Below, one piece after another: positions 22,886 to 31,982 of a stretch of 34,652 nucleotides of DNA. Source of the DNA: Rhodobacterales bacterium UBA5972 (lineage in GTDB: Bacteria > Pseudomonadota > Alphaproteobacteria > Rhodobacterales > Rhodobacteraceae); NCBI GenBank assembly GCA_002430125.1, contig DJBQ01000103.1:23973-58624 (forward strand), read 5' to 3'. Both the position numbers and the translations under genes were made by a program. The notes under the pieces are model-generated. The model saw only the letters and a list, made by a program, of their open reading frames with translations. It was not told the DNA's origin and did not search any database. Numbering within the stretch: position 1 is the stretch's first letter; each line of letters begins with the position of its first letter.

Positions 22886-23841
22886 GCTTTGACGCTTCGG
22901 TTCAACAGGCGATTGGCCAATGGGGCCTGCGTGACGGCAATGCCCGCATGATTTCGCATCGCGAAAATGCGGTTTTTGCGATACGTCTGAATGACGGGCA
23001 GCCAGCGGCCTTGCGCCTGCACCGGCCTGGATACAACTCGGTCAATGAAATTTGGTCGGAATTGTGGTGGACCAACGCACTGGCCGAGGCAGGATTTCCT
23101 GCGCCCAAACCAGTAGCGACCCCCGACGAAACCCTGCTGGTAACTTTGGATAACGGTCAGATCGCAACTGTGATTTCTTGGGTTGACGGTGCCCCAATCG
23201 GGTTTTCCGGCCAACCGTTACCGGGTTCAGATGCGGATCAGATTAAGCGGTACACAGACGTTGGGAAGTTACTGGCGCAATTGCACGATACAAGCGATGC
23301 CTTGACGCTGCCGGCCAATTTTACCCGACGCAGTTGGGACCATACCGGCCTGCTTGGGGACAACCCGCTATGGGGCCGCTTTTGGGAACATCCGGGGCTG
23401 GACAGCGACGCGCAAGACACCCTCAATCAAGCCCGGGCCAAGGCTCGAACCGATCTGACCGCCTATGACAAAACCAATCCGCGCATGGGTTTGATACATG
23501 CCGATGCTTTGCGAGAAAACGTCTTTGCGACGGCGAATGGCCTGACACTGATCGATTTTGACGACAGCGGATTTGGCTACACGATGTTTGAACTGACCGT
23601 CGCCGTTTCTCAAAGCATAGACGAGGCAAATTATTCTTCGCTTTGCCAGGCTGTGATCGAAGGTTACGCGGCGGTGCATCCGCTGACCCATGATGACATC
23701 GCCCGCATACCACTTTTTGCGATGCTTCGGGGATTTGCCTCGCTAGGGTGGATTGTGCCACGCTTGCCTGCCGAAGACCCGAACAACGACAAATATATCC
23801 GCCGCGCAATCCTGTTGTCGCAGCGATATCTTGACACCTAA
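22882..23841 (+). CDS. APH-fold small-molecule kinase coupled to the phospho-lyase
   Basis: This 319-residue protein has the aminoglycoside-phosphotransferase/homoserine-kinase-like fold. The catalytic loop is His206-x-Asp208-x4-Asn213 (HADALRENVF) and the Mg-binding motif begins at Asp225 (IDFDDSGFG). The N-terminal lobe carries ENAVFAIRL and ALRLHRPGY. Antibiotic resistance is unlikely; hydroxylysine, ethanolamine, choline or homoserine-type kinases share these motifs. Its four-base overlap with the phospho-lyase gene implies a shared pathway. No transporter or regulator adjoins it to reveal the substrate. Confidence 0.85.
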   Translation: MSFDASVQQAIGQWGLRDGNARMISHRENAVFAIRLNDGQPAALRLHRPGYNSVNEIWSELWWTNALAEAGFPAPKPVATPDETLLVTLDNGQIATVISWVDGAPIGFSGQPLPGSDADQIKRYTDVGKLLAQLHDTSDALTLPANFTRRSWDHTGLLGDNPLWGRFWEHPGLDSDAQDTLNQARAKARTDLTAYDKTNPRMGLIHADALRENVFATANGLTLIDFDDSGFGYTMFELTVAVSQSIDEANYSSLCQAVIEGYAAVHPLTHDDIARIPLFAMLRGFASLGWIVPRLPAEDPNNDKYIRRAILLSQRYLDT

Positions 23842-23847
23842 GCCGCG

Positions 23848-25137
23848 TCAGACAATCACATCCTGCGCCTTTTGCGCCCCCACCTCAAAGACCCGTTTGT
23901 AACGGGCAATCTCGTCCTTTGGCCCCATTGCTTTATTTGGGTTGTCCGACAGCTTGACCGTTGGCCGATCATTTGCCGCAATCGCTTTGCACACCAATGA
24001 AAACGGCGCTAAAGCTTTGTTTGGCATCAGTCCACGGAAATCATTGGTCAGCAACGTCCCCCAACCAAAACCAACCTTAACGCGACCCTTAAACTGCGCG
24101 CTGAGTTCCGCGATTTTCGCGACATCCAATCCGTCCGAGAAAATCACCAGTTTCTGCATCGGGTTTTCGCCACGGTCCCGCCACCAACGAATTGCCGTTT
24201 CAGCCCCGACAGCAGGATCGCCGCTGTCGATGCGCATGCCGGTCCAGTGGCGCAGCCAATCCGGTGCCCGGTCCAGGAACCCTTGCGTTCCATAAGTATC
24301 CGGCAGAACGATCAGCAGGTTTCCGTCATGTTCTTCCTGCCAGTCCTCAAGAACCTTATAGGGCGCTTGGGCCAGTTCAGCGTCATTTTCAGCCAATGCT
24401 GAATAGACCATGGGTAATTCATGGGCGTTTGTACCAATTGCCTCGACCTCACGGCGCATCGCAATCAGACAGTTAGAGGTTCCGGTAAACTTGGGCCCAA
24501 GCCCTTCGATCATCGCCTGAACGCACCGATCCTGCCACAAAAACGAATGCCGCCGACGCGTGCCGAAATCCGCAACACTTAAGGGTTCGATCCCTCGCAA
24601 CGCTTCGATTTTTTCCCAAACGCGGGTCAGGGCCCGTGCATAAAGCACTTCCAGTTCGAACCGTCCCAGACTTGCCAAAGCAGTGCGTGACCGCAGTTCC
24701 ATGATGATCGCCAAGGCCGGAATTTCCCACATCATCACTTCGGGCCATTTGCCTTCGAATGTCAGTTCATACTGGCCATCGCGTTTTTCAAGGTGATAGG
24801 GCGGCAGGCGCAGGCCTTCGAACCATTCCATGAAATCAGGCCGGAACATCGCGCGTTTGCCGTAAAACATATTGCCCCGCAGCCACGTGCTTTCGCCGCG
24901 CGACAGGGAAAGCGAACGCACGTGATCAAGCTGTTCACGCAGCTCGCCCTCATCAATCATATCAGCCAAACGGATGGATTTCGTGCGGTTGATCAGACTG
25001 AACGTAACGATGGTGTCCGGTTTATTGCGAAACACCGATTGCGCCATCAGCAATTTGTAAAAATCCGTGTCGATTAAGGACCGGACAATCGGGTCAATCT
25101 TCCAACGATGGTCGTAAACCCGTTTTGAAATATCCAT
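23848..25137 (-). CDS. pncB: Nicotinate phosphoribosyltransferase
   Basis: This 429-residue enzyme converts nicotinate and PRPP to nicotinate mononucleotide, using ATP, in the NAD salvage pathway. The opening IVRSLIDTDFYKLLMAQ is characteristic. FGTRRRHSFLWQ and FTGTSN follow, then AHELPM, whose His239 is in the place of the autophosphorylated histidine. RIDSGDPAVGAE and VIFSDGLDV belong to the PRPP-binding core. The length matches the proteobacterial PncB type. It converges with the kinase gene, six bases apart, and is divergent from trhO. Confidence 0.95.
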   Translation of the reverse strand: MDISKRVYDHRWKIDPIVRSLIDTDFYKLLMAQSVFRNKPDTIVTFSLINRTKSIRLADMIDEGELREQLDHVRSLSLSRGESTWLRGNMFYGKRAMFRPDFMEWFEGLRLPPYHLEKRDGQYELTFEGKWPEVMMWEIPALAIIMELRSRTALASLGRFELEVLYARALTRVWEKIEALRGIEPLSVADFGTRRRHSFLWQDRCVQAMIEGLGPKFTGTSNCLIAMRREVEAIGTNAHELPMVYSALAENDAELAQAPYKVLEDWQEEHDGNLLIVLPDTYGTQGFLDRAPDWLRHWTGMRIDSGDPAVGAETAIRWWRDRGENPMQKLVIFSDGLDVAKIAELSAQFKGRVKVGFGWGTLLTNDFRGLMPNKALAPFSLVCKAIAANDRPTVKLSDNPNKAMGPKDEIARYKRVFEVGAQKAQDVIV

Positions 25138-25370
25138 AAGCGGCTTTCTAAGTTTCCTGGCAACCGGGATCAGTTAGCCAGATTTACCACGTGATCATGC
25201 ATGCTGCGGCAGAAATCATTCTGAATATCAATCATGCGCAAAGAGGTTTCTGAACGGGGCATCGGCTATCTCGTTAAGGTCAGGCCGCAGAGGCTAGAAG
25301 GCTGCGACCAATCCGTCAATCCGCCATTGAGGGCTGGAAATCAATACAATGTCCGGATTATAGATTTGGC
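25138..25370. other. Intergenic region between pncB and trhO
   Basis: This 233-base divergent region presumably holds both promoters. I see no ORF with coding character, no convincing -35/-10 pair and no strong hairpin. The only symmetry is the short TCAAT/ATTGA around 25316-25330. Confidence 0.5.
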
Positions 25371-26285
25371 ATGTCAGATTTCACAGTTGCCGCCCTATAT
25401 CACTTTACCCGTTTTGCCGATCCCGCGGCACTGAGAGGGCCATTGCTGGCGACCTGCCAGAGGGCAGGCATTAAGGGTTCCCTGTTGATTGCCGCCGAAG
25501 GGATCAACGGCACAATCGCTGGCAGCCGCGCCGGTATCGATCAAGCCTTGGCGGCGATACGCGCCCTGCCCGGATGCGCCTCTCTTGCGCACAAAGAAAG
25601 CTATGCTGCGGTCATGCCGTTCCTCAGGTTGAAGGTCCGTCTGAAGAAAGAGATCGTCACGATGGGGCAGCCGCAGGTTAATCCGCTGGCGCAAGTTGGG
25701 AACTATGTGGCCGCTGCGGATTGGAACGACCTGATCGCGCAGGACGACGTTGTGCTGATCGACACACGCAACGATTACGAAGTCTCCATCGGCACGTTTG
25801 AAGGCGCAATTGATCCGAAAACCAACAGTTTTCGCGAGTTTCCGGCCTGGTGGGCCGCGAACAAGGATCGGTTCCACAACAAACGCGTGGCGATGTTCTG
25901 CACCGGCGGCATCCGATGCGAGAAATCAACCAACTACCTGTTGGGCGAAGGCGTCAAAGATGTGTTTCACCTTAAGGGCGGCATTCTTAAGTACCTCGAG
26001 GAAATTCCGCAGGCCGAAAGCACCTGGAACGGCGAATGTTTCGTTTTTGACAGCCGCGTATCAGTTGGTCACGCGCTAAAGCCGGGACCCTACCATTTGT
26101 GCTATGCCTGCCGCAGACCGATTTCAGATCACGACATGACCCGGCCGGAATACGAAAAGGGGGTGTCCTGTCACCAATGCATGCCCGAAACCGATGAAAC
26201 CCGTCGCGCACAATTTCGCGAGCGGCAAAAGCAAGTGGAACTGGCGGCAAGCCGGGGAATGCAGCATATCGGCCAGGCTGATTAG
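25371..26285 (+). CDS. trhO: tRNA uridine-34 hydroxylase TrhO (YceA family rhodanese)
   Basis: This 304-residue protein has the YceA/TrhO architecture. An N-terminal acylphosphatase-like domain (YHFTRFADP and LLIAAEGINGTIAG) is followed by a rhodanese domain with active loop CTGGIRCEKS (Cys177 and Cys183). A C-terminal Cys-rich zinc-like region follows (CYACRRP and CHQCMPE). TrhO forms 5-hydroxyuridine at position 34 of certain tRNAs in an oxygen-dependent reaction. The length is slightly below the E. coli protein. It is divergent from pncB and not obviously in an operon. Confidence 0.93.
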   Translation: MSDFTVAALYHFTRFADPAALRGPLLATCQRAGIKGSLLIAAEGINGTIAGSRAGIDQALAAIRALPGCASLAHKESYAAVMPFLRLKVRLKKEIVTMGQPQVNPLAQVGNYVAAADWNDLIAQDDVVLIDTRNDYEVSIGTFEGAIDPKTNSFREFPAWWAANKDRFHNKRVAMFCTGGIRCEKSTNYLLGEGVKDVFHLKGGILKYLEEIPQAESTWNGECFVFDSRVSVGHALKPGPYHLCYACRRPISDHDMTRPEYEKGVSCHQCMPETDETRRAQFRERQKQVELAASRGMQHIGQAD

Positions 26286-26573
26286 GCGGCGATCGCGCGC
26301 TGGTTAAAGGGCCGCTCGTTTATCGGCAGATGCACGATGGGAGACAGCGCACCTATCCACCAAACCAAGCGCGGATTGAAAAGCCCATCAAGATGATGAT
26401 GCATCCGCCAATTAGCCCCGGCATAAGCAGTCGGGAACCAGTGCTTGACATGATGGCTGCCGTTTGGTTTCAGGGCCGCACCCGACTGATGGATAATAAT
26501 TGGTCAAAGTAAAAGTTGTCGAACTGGTCATACCAAGCGGGTATGGTCGGCCATCACAAAGAACGAGCAAGCA
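26286..26573. other. Intergenic region between trhO and zapE
   Basis: This 288-base region contains one short open frame (26330-26512) with poor coding character and no ribosome site. Near the zapE start it contains a GntR/FadR-like palindrome, listed separately. Nothing else is evident. Confidence 0.5.
26525..26545. promoter_or_regulatory. Candidate operator upstream of zapE
   Basis: TGGTCATACCA at 26525-26535 is a perfect TGGT-N3-ACCA palindrome resembling FadR/GntR-type operators. It is followed by GGTATGG, so that CATACC (26529-26534) and GGTATG (26540-26545) form a second, overlapping inverted pair. It lies 39 bases before the zapE ATG. The regulator is unknown. Confidence 0.3.
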
Positions 26574-27659
26574 ATGTCTGATGGCCTGAGATCACGTTAT
26601 GATGCAATGGTCGCATCGGGACACGTGCATTCAGACCCTGCGCAGATATGGGCCATCACTGAATTGGCAGTTCGGCAGGATTATCTGAATGCCACGGCCG
26701 ACAAACGCAGCGGATTGTTTGGGTTTTTCACGCGGCAGGAAACCGAAGCACCACGCGGCCTTTATATTTGGGGCGGTGTCGGGTCCGGCAAGTCGATGCT
26801 GATGGATATGTTCTTTGCGACAACCGACATTACCCGCAAACGCCGTGTACATTTTCACGCGTTCATGCAGGAAATCCACGAAGCCCTGCATCGTGAACGC
26901 AAGGCCGGAATTGCAGATCCGCTAACGCCGGTGGCAAACAGCATCGCAGCAAGCGCGCGACTGCTGTGCCTTGATGAGTTACAGATCACCGACATTACGG
27001 ACGCAATGCTTGTCGGGCGGTTGTTCGAGGCTTTACTGGCGCAAGGGGTAACGCTGATTATCACGTCCAACCGGCCGCCGGATGATCTTTACCTGAACGG
27101 GCTGAACCGACAATTGTTCTTGCCCTTCATCGGCTTGATCAAGGAGCGTCTTCAGGTTCACAGGCTGATCAGTGATACAGATTACCGGCAAAACCAGTTG
27201 CGCGGGCAGCAAACATATTTCCACCCCAATGATAAAAAGGCCCTGGAAGCCATCAACCAGATTTGGCACAGCGTTACCAATGGCGCCGAGGAACCACTGA
27301 TCCTTCAGGTCAAGGCCCGCGCGGTCCGCCTGCCCAGATATCACAGCGGGGTTGCCCGTGCGGGCTTTGCCGATTTGTGCGAACAACCCCTTGGGCCTGC
27401 GGATTATCTGGCGCTGACTGCCGCTATTCGCTTGCTGGTGCTTGAAAACATTCCGGTGATGAATCGGTCACGCAACAACGAGGCTAAACGCTTCGTCACC
27501 CTGATCGACACGCTGTACGAAGCAAAGACCAAATTGATCTGCTCGGCCCAGGCTGAACCCGAAAAACTTTATCAGGACGGGGCCGGAGCATTTGAATTCC
27601 AACGCACCGCCTCACGCCTGCGCGAGATGCAGACGGCTGATTGGGGTCAAACCGGATAG
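26574..27659 (+). CDS. zapE: ZapE/AFG1-like ATPase
   Basis: This 361-residue P-loop ATPase has Walker A GGVGSGKS at residues 67-74 and Walker B LLCLDELQITD. The sensor-like TLIITSNRPPDDLYLNGLNRQLF is diagnostic of the AFG1/LACE1/ZapE family. Members associate with the division ring in bacteria and with respiratory-complex quality control in mitochondria. In many alphaproteobacteria zapE precedes the TCA-cycle gene mdh, but here the next gene is convergent. The reading frame ends four bases before the opposite-strand lytic transglycosylase gene. Confidence 0.93.
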   Translation: MSDGLRSRYDAMVASGHVHSDPAQIWAITELAVRQDYLNATADKRSGLFGFFTRQETEAPRGLYIWGGVGSGKSMLMDMFFATTDITRKRRVHFHAFMQEIHEALHRERKAGIADPLTPVANSIAASARLLCLDELQITDITDAMLVGRLFEALLAQGVTLIITSNRPPDDLYLNGLNRQLFLPFIGLIKERLQVHRLISDTDYRQNQLRGQQTYFHPNDKKALEAINQIWHSVTNGAEEPLILQVKARAVRLPRYHSGVARAGFADLCEQPLGPADYLALTAAIRLLVLENIPVMNRSRNNEAKRFVTLIDTLYEAKTKLICSAQAEPEKLYQDGAGAFEFQRTASRLREMQTADWGQTG

Positions 27660-27663
27660 ACCA

Positions 27664-28938
27664 TCATTTTGCGCGTAACAAATCTAAGATATCCGTCGTT
27701 GCATAACCGTCGGGCGTCAGCCCAAGCGACGCCTGAAAGCCCCTAATTGCTGCGATCGTCATCGGGCCGACAATCCCATCGATTTTTTCCGTGTCAAAAC
27801 CCTTGCGCCGCAGCAAACGCTGCATCTGTTTTTTCTGCTTGAACGACAAAGCTTTTTCGCCCCGGGGCCAACTCGATTTGAATTCCGCGCCGCCCATGAT
27901 CAGGTCACCCAAATGGCCAACCGCGATCACGTAGGCATCTGCGGTGTTGTATCGTTCGATCACATGGAAATTCTGAAAGATAATAAAGGCCGCACCCTTT
28001 GCGCCCGCCGGTAACAGGATCGAAGATTTCCCGTGATCTGGTAATGTTCCACCATCAATGGTTTTTATTCCAAGTGCGCGCCACTCGGCGACGGATTTTT
28101 TAACGCGTTCCCCTGACAGCGAAAAATTGAAATTCGTCGGCAGCTTAACCTCCATCCCCCAAGGCTGGTCCTTTACCCAACCATGTTTCGCCAGGTAGTT
28201 AGCCGTTGACGCCAGCCCGTCCGCTGGATCACTTGACCAAATATCACGCTTGCCGTCGCCGCGAAAATCTTGCGCGAAGGCCAGATAACTGGTGGGGATA
28301 AACTGTGTATGCCCCATCGCGCCGGCCCACGAACCGGTCATATTGTCCGGCGTCACATCGCCCGATTGGATGATGCTAAGGGCCGCGATCAGTTGTGCTT
28401 CAAAAAACGACTGGCGACGGCCTTCAAAGGCCAACGACGCAAGTGCTTCGATGATATGAATGTCGCCCATATGTGTGCCATAAGCGCTTTCCAGCCCCCA
28501 GATCGCCAATACAACCTTGGCATCCACTTTGTATCTTTTTTCAATTTGCTTCAGTAAAGCCCCGTGTTTTTGCAATGCCGCCTGGCCGTTCGACACCCGC
28601 TGAGCCGAGGTAGCTGTGTCGAGATAATCCCATATCTGCTTGGTGAATTCGCTTTGATTGCGGTCTTTTTCAATCACATAGGCGCTGTAACTGACGTCCT
28701 TGAATGCACGATCATAGGTCGTGCCAGATATCCCACGTGCCAGTGCTTTGGCGCGAAATGCCTTAACCCACAAATCGAATCCGGCGTTTGATGATGCAAC
28801 TCTTGTTTCTGTTTGTGCAGCAGTTTCAGGGCGCGGCTTTGGCCGGGTGTCAAGCGTCGCAGCACCCAACGCCCATACCTGACTAAGTACAACCAAATTA
28901 AACAGAATTAGTGTGAATAGACCCGTTAAATGTCGCAT
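27664..28938 (-). CDS. MltB-family lytic murein transglycosylase with peptidoglycan-binding domain
   Basis: This 424-residue secreted protein starts with a hydrophobic signal segment (about residues 5-24). The catalytic domain has WGLESAYG (likely catalytic Glu150), AGAMGHTQFIPTSY and the DGKRDIW repeat typical of the MltB/SltB branch. The last 60 residues form a PG_binding_1 domain (LRRKGFDTEKIDGIVGPMT). It cleaves peptidoglycan glycan strands in the periplasm. It follows rnr on the same strand after 109 bases. No lipobox cysteine is seen, so it is probably soluble or loosely bound. Confidence 0.93.
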   Translation of the reverse strand: MRHLTGLFTLILFNLVVLSQVWALGAATLDTRPKPRPETAAQTETRVASSNAGFDLWVKAFRAKALARGISGTTYDRAFKDVSYSAYVIEKDRNQSEFTKQIWDYLDTATSAQRVSNGQAALQKHGALLKQIEKRYKVDAKVVLAIWGLESAYGTHMGDIHIIEALASLAFEGRRQSFFEAQLIAALSIIQSGDVTPDNMTGSWAGAMGHTQFIPTSYLAFAQDFRGDGKRDIWSSDPADGLASTANYLAKHGWVKDQPWGMEVKLPTNFNFSLSGERVKKSVAEWRALGIKTIDGGTLPDHGKSSILLPAGAKGAAFIIFQNFHVIERYNTADAYVIAVGHLGDLIMGGAEFKSSWPRGEKALSFKQKKQMQRLLRRKGFDTEKIDGIVGPMTIAAIRGFQASLGLTPDGYATTDILDLLRAK

Positions 28939-29047
28939 GAATTAGCCTTGCCCGCCATGTTTTTCAAAGCAGCATACATGCAAAGCCCGAGTCAAAAAAG
29001 GGGGGCCAATTAGAAATAAGCGATCACCCGCCGAGGTACTGCTGATT

Positions 29048-31297
29048 CTATTTCCGCTTGCGGATAACTTTTCGTTCTGTGCGCTTTTTGTGGCTATGCG
29101 CAGTGACTTTACGCCCTTTATAGCCGGTCGAACGCCCACCGCCTTTGGGCATTGCCTTGCCATCCACAGTCAGCAGTTCGAACATCAATCCACCAGTCAC
29201 CGGAACCGCCTCGGCCAAGCGCACCGTCACCGGCTGCCCCAGCTTCAGGACGATCCGCGACTTTTCACCGGTCAGGGTCTGCGACTTCTCATCATGGTGA
29301 AAATATTCGCGGCCAAGCGTCGAAATAGGTATCAACCCATCCGCGCCGGTTTCATGCAGGCGGACGAACAGGCCAAATCTGGCGATCCCAGAAATCTTAC
29401 CGTCAAATTCACTGCCGACCCGTTCAGACAGATACGAGGCAAGATAGCGATCATTGGTATCCCGCTCGGCCATCATCGAACGCCGTTCGGTTAGAGAAAT
29501 CAGCTCGCCGGTTTCGTCGATCCGTTCGATATCCAAAGGCCCAAGACCGTCAGCGCCCCAGCCATGTCCGGTAATTAACGCCCGGTGAACGATCAGATCT
29601 GCGTAACGACGGATCGGCGAGGTGAAATGCGCGTACCGCTTCAAGCTCAGCCCAAAATGCCCATGGTTTTGCGGCGCGTAATAGGCCTGCGTCATCGACC
29701 GCAGAACCGACACATTGATGATCTCGGCATTGTCAGTCCCGGCAGCGGCATCCAGCAATTGGTTTAGATGTGCCGTCTTCAGCACCTGCCCTTTGGCCAA
29801 CACCAACCCGGCGGCCTGCGCCACGTCGCGCAAACCATCCAACTTGGTTGGCGAAGGTTCCTCGTGCACCCGGTACAAAAGCGGCTGACGTTTCGCTTCT
29901 AACGTTTCGGCGGCACAGACATTGGCAAGGATCATAAATTCTTCGATCAGCTTATGCGCGTCAAACCGGTCACGAAAAGCAACCGTGGTGACATGCCCCT
30001 GATCCGACAACTCGATCCGGCGTTCCGGCAAATCCAGATGCAAAGGCTGGCGATTGTTGCGCTCTTTGGCGACAGCTTCGTAGGCTTCGTACAGCGGCGC
30101 AATAACCGTTTCAATCAACGGCGCAGTCGCGGCATCCGGTTCGCCGTCGCGGGCCGCCTGCAATTGGTGATAGCTAAGCGCAGCTTTGGAATTCATCAAG
30201 CCGCGGGTAAAATGGTGGCTGATCTTGCGTCCCTTGTCGTTCACGACCATGCGCAAGGCAAGGCAGGCCCGGTCGACTCCTTCATGCAAAGAGCACAGAT
30301 TGCCAGACAAATTATCGGGCAACATCGGTACAACCCGGTCCGGGAAATAGGTCGAATTACCGCGCAACCGCGCCTCACGATCCAAACGGCTGCCCGGCGT
30401 TACGTAATGCGCGACATCGGCAATCGCCACCCAGATGACAAAACCACCCGCGTTGGCAGGGTCCGTATCGCGCGAAGCAAAAACCGCATCGTCACGGTCA
30501 CGGGCATCGGCCGGGTCGATCGTAATTAGCGGCAGTTCGGTCATATCCTCGCGCTTGCCCAACTTGATGGCATCTACGGCTTCGGCTTCGGCCAGCACAT
30601 CATCAGGGAATGCATCCGGAATACCGTGCATGTGAATGGCGTAAAGTGATACCATCTTGGGGGCCATCGGGTCACCCAAGCGGGTGATAATTTTCGCGCG
30701 TGGCAGGCCAAGTCGCCCTTTGGGGCCGGTCTGTTCGGCCTCGACCAGTTCGCCGTCTTTGGCACCGTTTTCCGCCCCATCCGGCACATACCATTCCTGG
30801 TCAAATTTCTTGTCGATGGGAATAATTCGCGACCCTTCGGAGCTGGTGCGAAACAAACCCAGAATTTTCGCAGGCCCGGTGCCGATCTTGCGGATCAAAC
30901 GCCCTTCATAAGCGTGATCCTGTCCTGTGATAGCCGACAACCGCACCAGCACCCTGTCACCGTTGCCCAAGGCTGGATCACCCTTTTGCGGCATCATCAG
31001 AACCCTTGGCACGACACCATCGCCCTGCCAGTCCATCGGAGCGGCGAACACATCGCCGTCCTTGTCCGGTCCGGTGACAACCAACACCATCACGGGCGGC
31101 AAGTCCGAAGGATCAACATAATTATGTTTGCGCTTTTCCAGCAAGCCTTCGTCCGTCAACTCTTTCAACATACGTTTAAGATCGATCCGGGCGGCCCCTT
31201 TGATACCAAATTCCTTGGCGATTTCGCGCTTGTTTTTGCGGGTTGGGTTCTCGTCGATCCAGCGGATCAACTCGGCTTTTGAGGGGAGTGTTTTCAT
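29048..31297 (-). CDS. rnr: Ribonuclease R
   Basis: This 749-residue 3'-5' exoribonuclease of the RNB family starts with a winged-helix segment (REIAKEFGIKGAARIDLKRML). Cold-shock-like domains follow. The RNB core has the Mg-binding cluster IDPADARDRDD (Asp261 to Asp270) and the segment YFPDRVVPMLPDNLSGNLCS. A C-terminal S1 domain (ISGIARFGLFVRL) is followed by a Lys/Arg-rich tail. RNase R degrades structured RNA and also takes part in tmRNA maturation and nonstop mRNA decay. The length matches alphaproteobacterial homologs. Confidence 0.95.
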   Translation of the reverse strand: MKTLPSKAELIRWIDENPTRKNKREIAKEFGIKGAARIDLKRMLKELTDEGLLEKRKHNYVDPSDLPPVMVLVVTGPDKDGDVFAAPMDWQGDGVVPRVLMMPQKGDPALGNGDRVLVRLSAITGQDHAYEGRLIRKIGTGPAKILGLFRTSSEGSRIIPIDKKFDQEWYVPDGAENGAKDGELVEAEQTGPKGRLGLPRAKIITRLGDPMAPKMVSLYAIHMHGIPDAFPDDVLAEAEAVDAIKLGKREDMTELPLITIDPADARDRDDAVFASRDTDPANAGGFVIWVAIADVAHYVTPGSRLDREARLRGNSTYFPDRVVPMLPDNLSGNLCSLHEGVDRACLALRMVVNDKGRKISHHFTRGLMNSKAALSYHQLQAARDGEPDAATAPLIETVIAPLYEAYEAVAKERNNRQPLHLDLPERRIELSDQGHVTTVAFRDRFDAHKLIEEFMILANVCAAETLEAKRQPLLYRVHEEPSPTKLDGLRDVAQAAGLVLAKGQVLKTAHLNQLLDAAAGTDNAEIINVSVLRSMTQAYYAPQNHGHFGLSLKRYAHFTSPIRRYADLIVHRALITGHGWGADGLGPLDIERIDETGELISLTERRSMMAERDTNDRYLASYLSERVGSEFDGKISGIARFGLFVRLHETGADGLIPISTLGREYFHHDEKSQTLTGEKSRIVLKLGQPVTVRLAEAVPVTGGLMFELLTVDGKAMPKGGGRSTGYKGRKVTAHSHKKRTERKVIRKRK

Positions 31298-31391
31298 CCC
31301 AAAGCCTTAGCATGCGCCCCAACCGCCGTCATGTTGAAAACGCAGGGTACCGTAAACGCGACCAAGTGAAAGGCCCTGCCCGGTGCGACCT

Positions 31392-31982
31392 TCAAAGATC
31401 AGCCGCGCGGTCAACGTCGCGCAACCGGTTGATTTTGGCAATTTTCATGCCGCCAAGACGGGCAATGCTGTCTTCAAGGGCATATTCCGTTGACCACCGA
31501 ACCCCGCCAAAAATATCGGTCCGAACAGGACGCGACCGTTTCATTCCAACCAGCCAGTACCCGCCATCCTCGGCCGGGCCGAAAACCACGTCATTTCCCC
31601 CCAACGACCGAAATGAACTGGCGATATGGGTGGGCCTAATATCTGGGATGTCCGCCCCGATAATCACGACAGGCCCGCCGGGCAGCGTATGAAACAAGCG
31701 CGCCATACGATCCCCCAAATCTCCACGGCCCTGCGGCACCCTTTTGACATTGCTTTGCCAGACCCGGCTGAACAATCCCTCGTGATCCGGTGCGACTGCC
31801 AGAATAGTTTGCCATCTCGGGTCAATCGCCAAACGCGCGATCAGCTGCTGACTTTGATGCCGAAACCACCATGCAGCTTTGACCATGCCGATATCCGCGC
31901 CCAGACGGGTTTTCACACGACCTGGATGCGGCTCTTTCACCATGATGACCAGTCGGTTTTTGCAGGACGGCCGTTTAGGCAA
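31392..31982 (-). CDS. TIGR04282-type glycosyltransferase/nucleotidyltransferase-like protein
   Basis: This 196-residue protein has the N-terminal [14 protein letters not shown] and the [10 protein letters not shown] segment, in which the Asp pair would bind a metal-nucleotide. [15 protein letters not shown] and ALEDS complete the match to the TIGR04282 family (DUF2064, GT-A-like fold). The function is unproven. I accept TTG 31982 as the start because GAAGGG is about six to eleven bases upstream inside dapE. The first ATG in frame (31943) would remove the first beta strand. It overlaps the dapE stop by eight bases. Confidence 0.85.
   Translation of the reverse strand: MPKRPSCKNRLVIMVKEPHPGRVKTRLGADIGMVKAAWWFRHQSQQLIARLAIDPRWQTILAVAPDHEGLFSRVWQSNVKRVPQGRGDLGDRMARLFHTLPGGPVVIIGADIPDIRPTHIASSFRSLGGNDVVFGPAEDGGYWLVGMKRSRPVRTDIFGGVRWSTEYALEDSIARLGGMKIAKINRLRDVDRAADL

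Noticed and set aside
26330..26512. 60-codon ORF between trhO and zapE
   Set aside because: It has no Shine-Dalgarno, no recognisable domain and composition unlike the neighbours.
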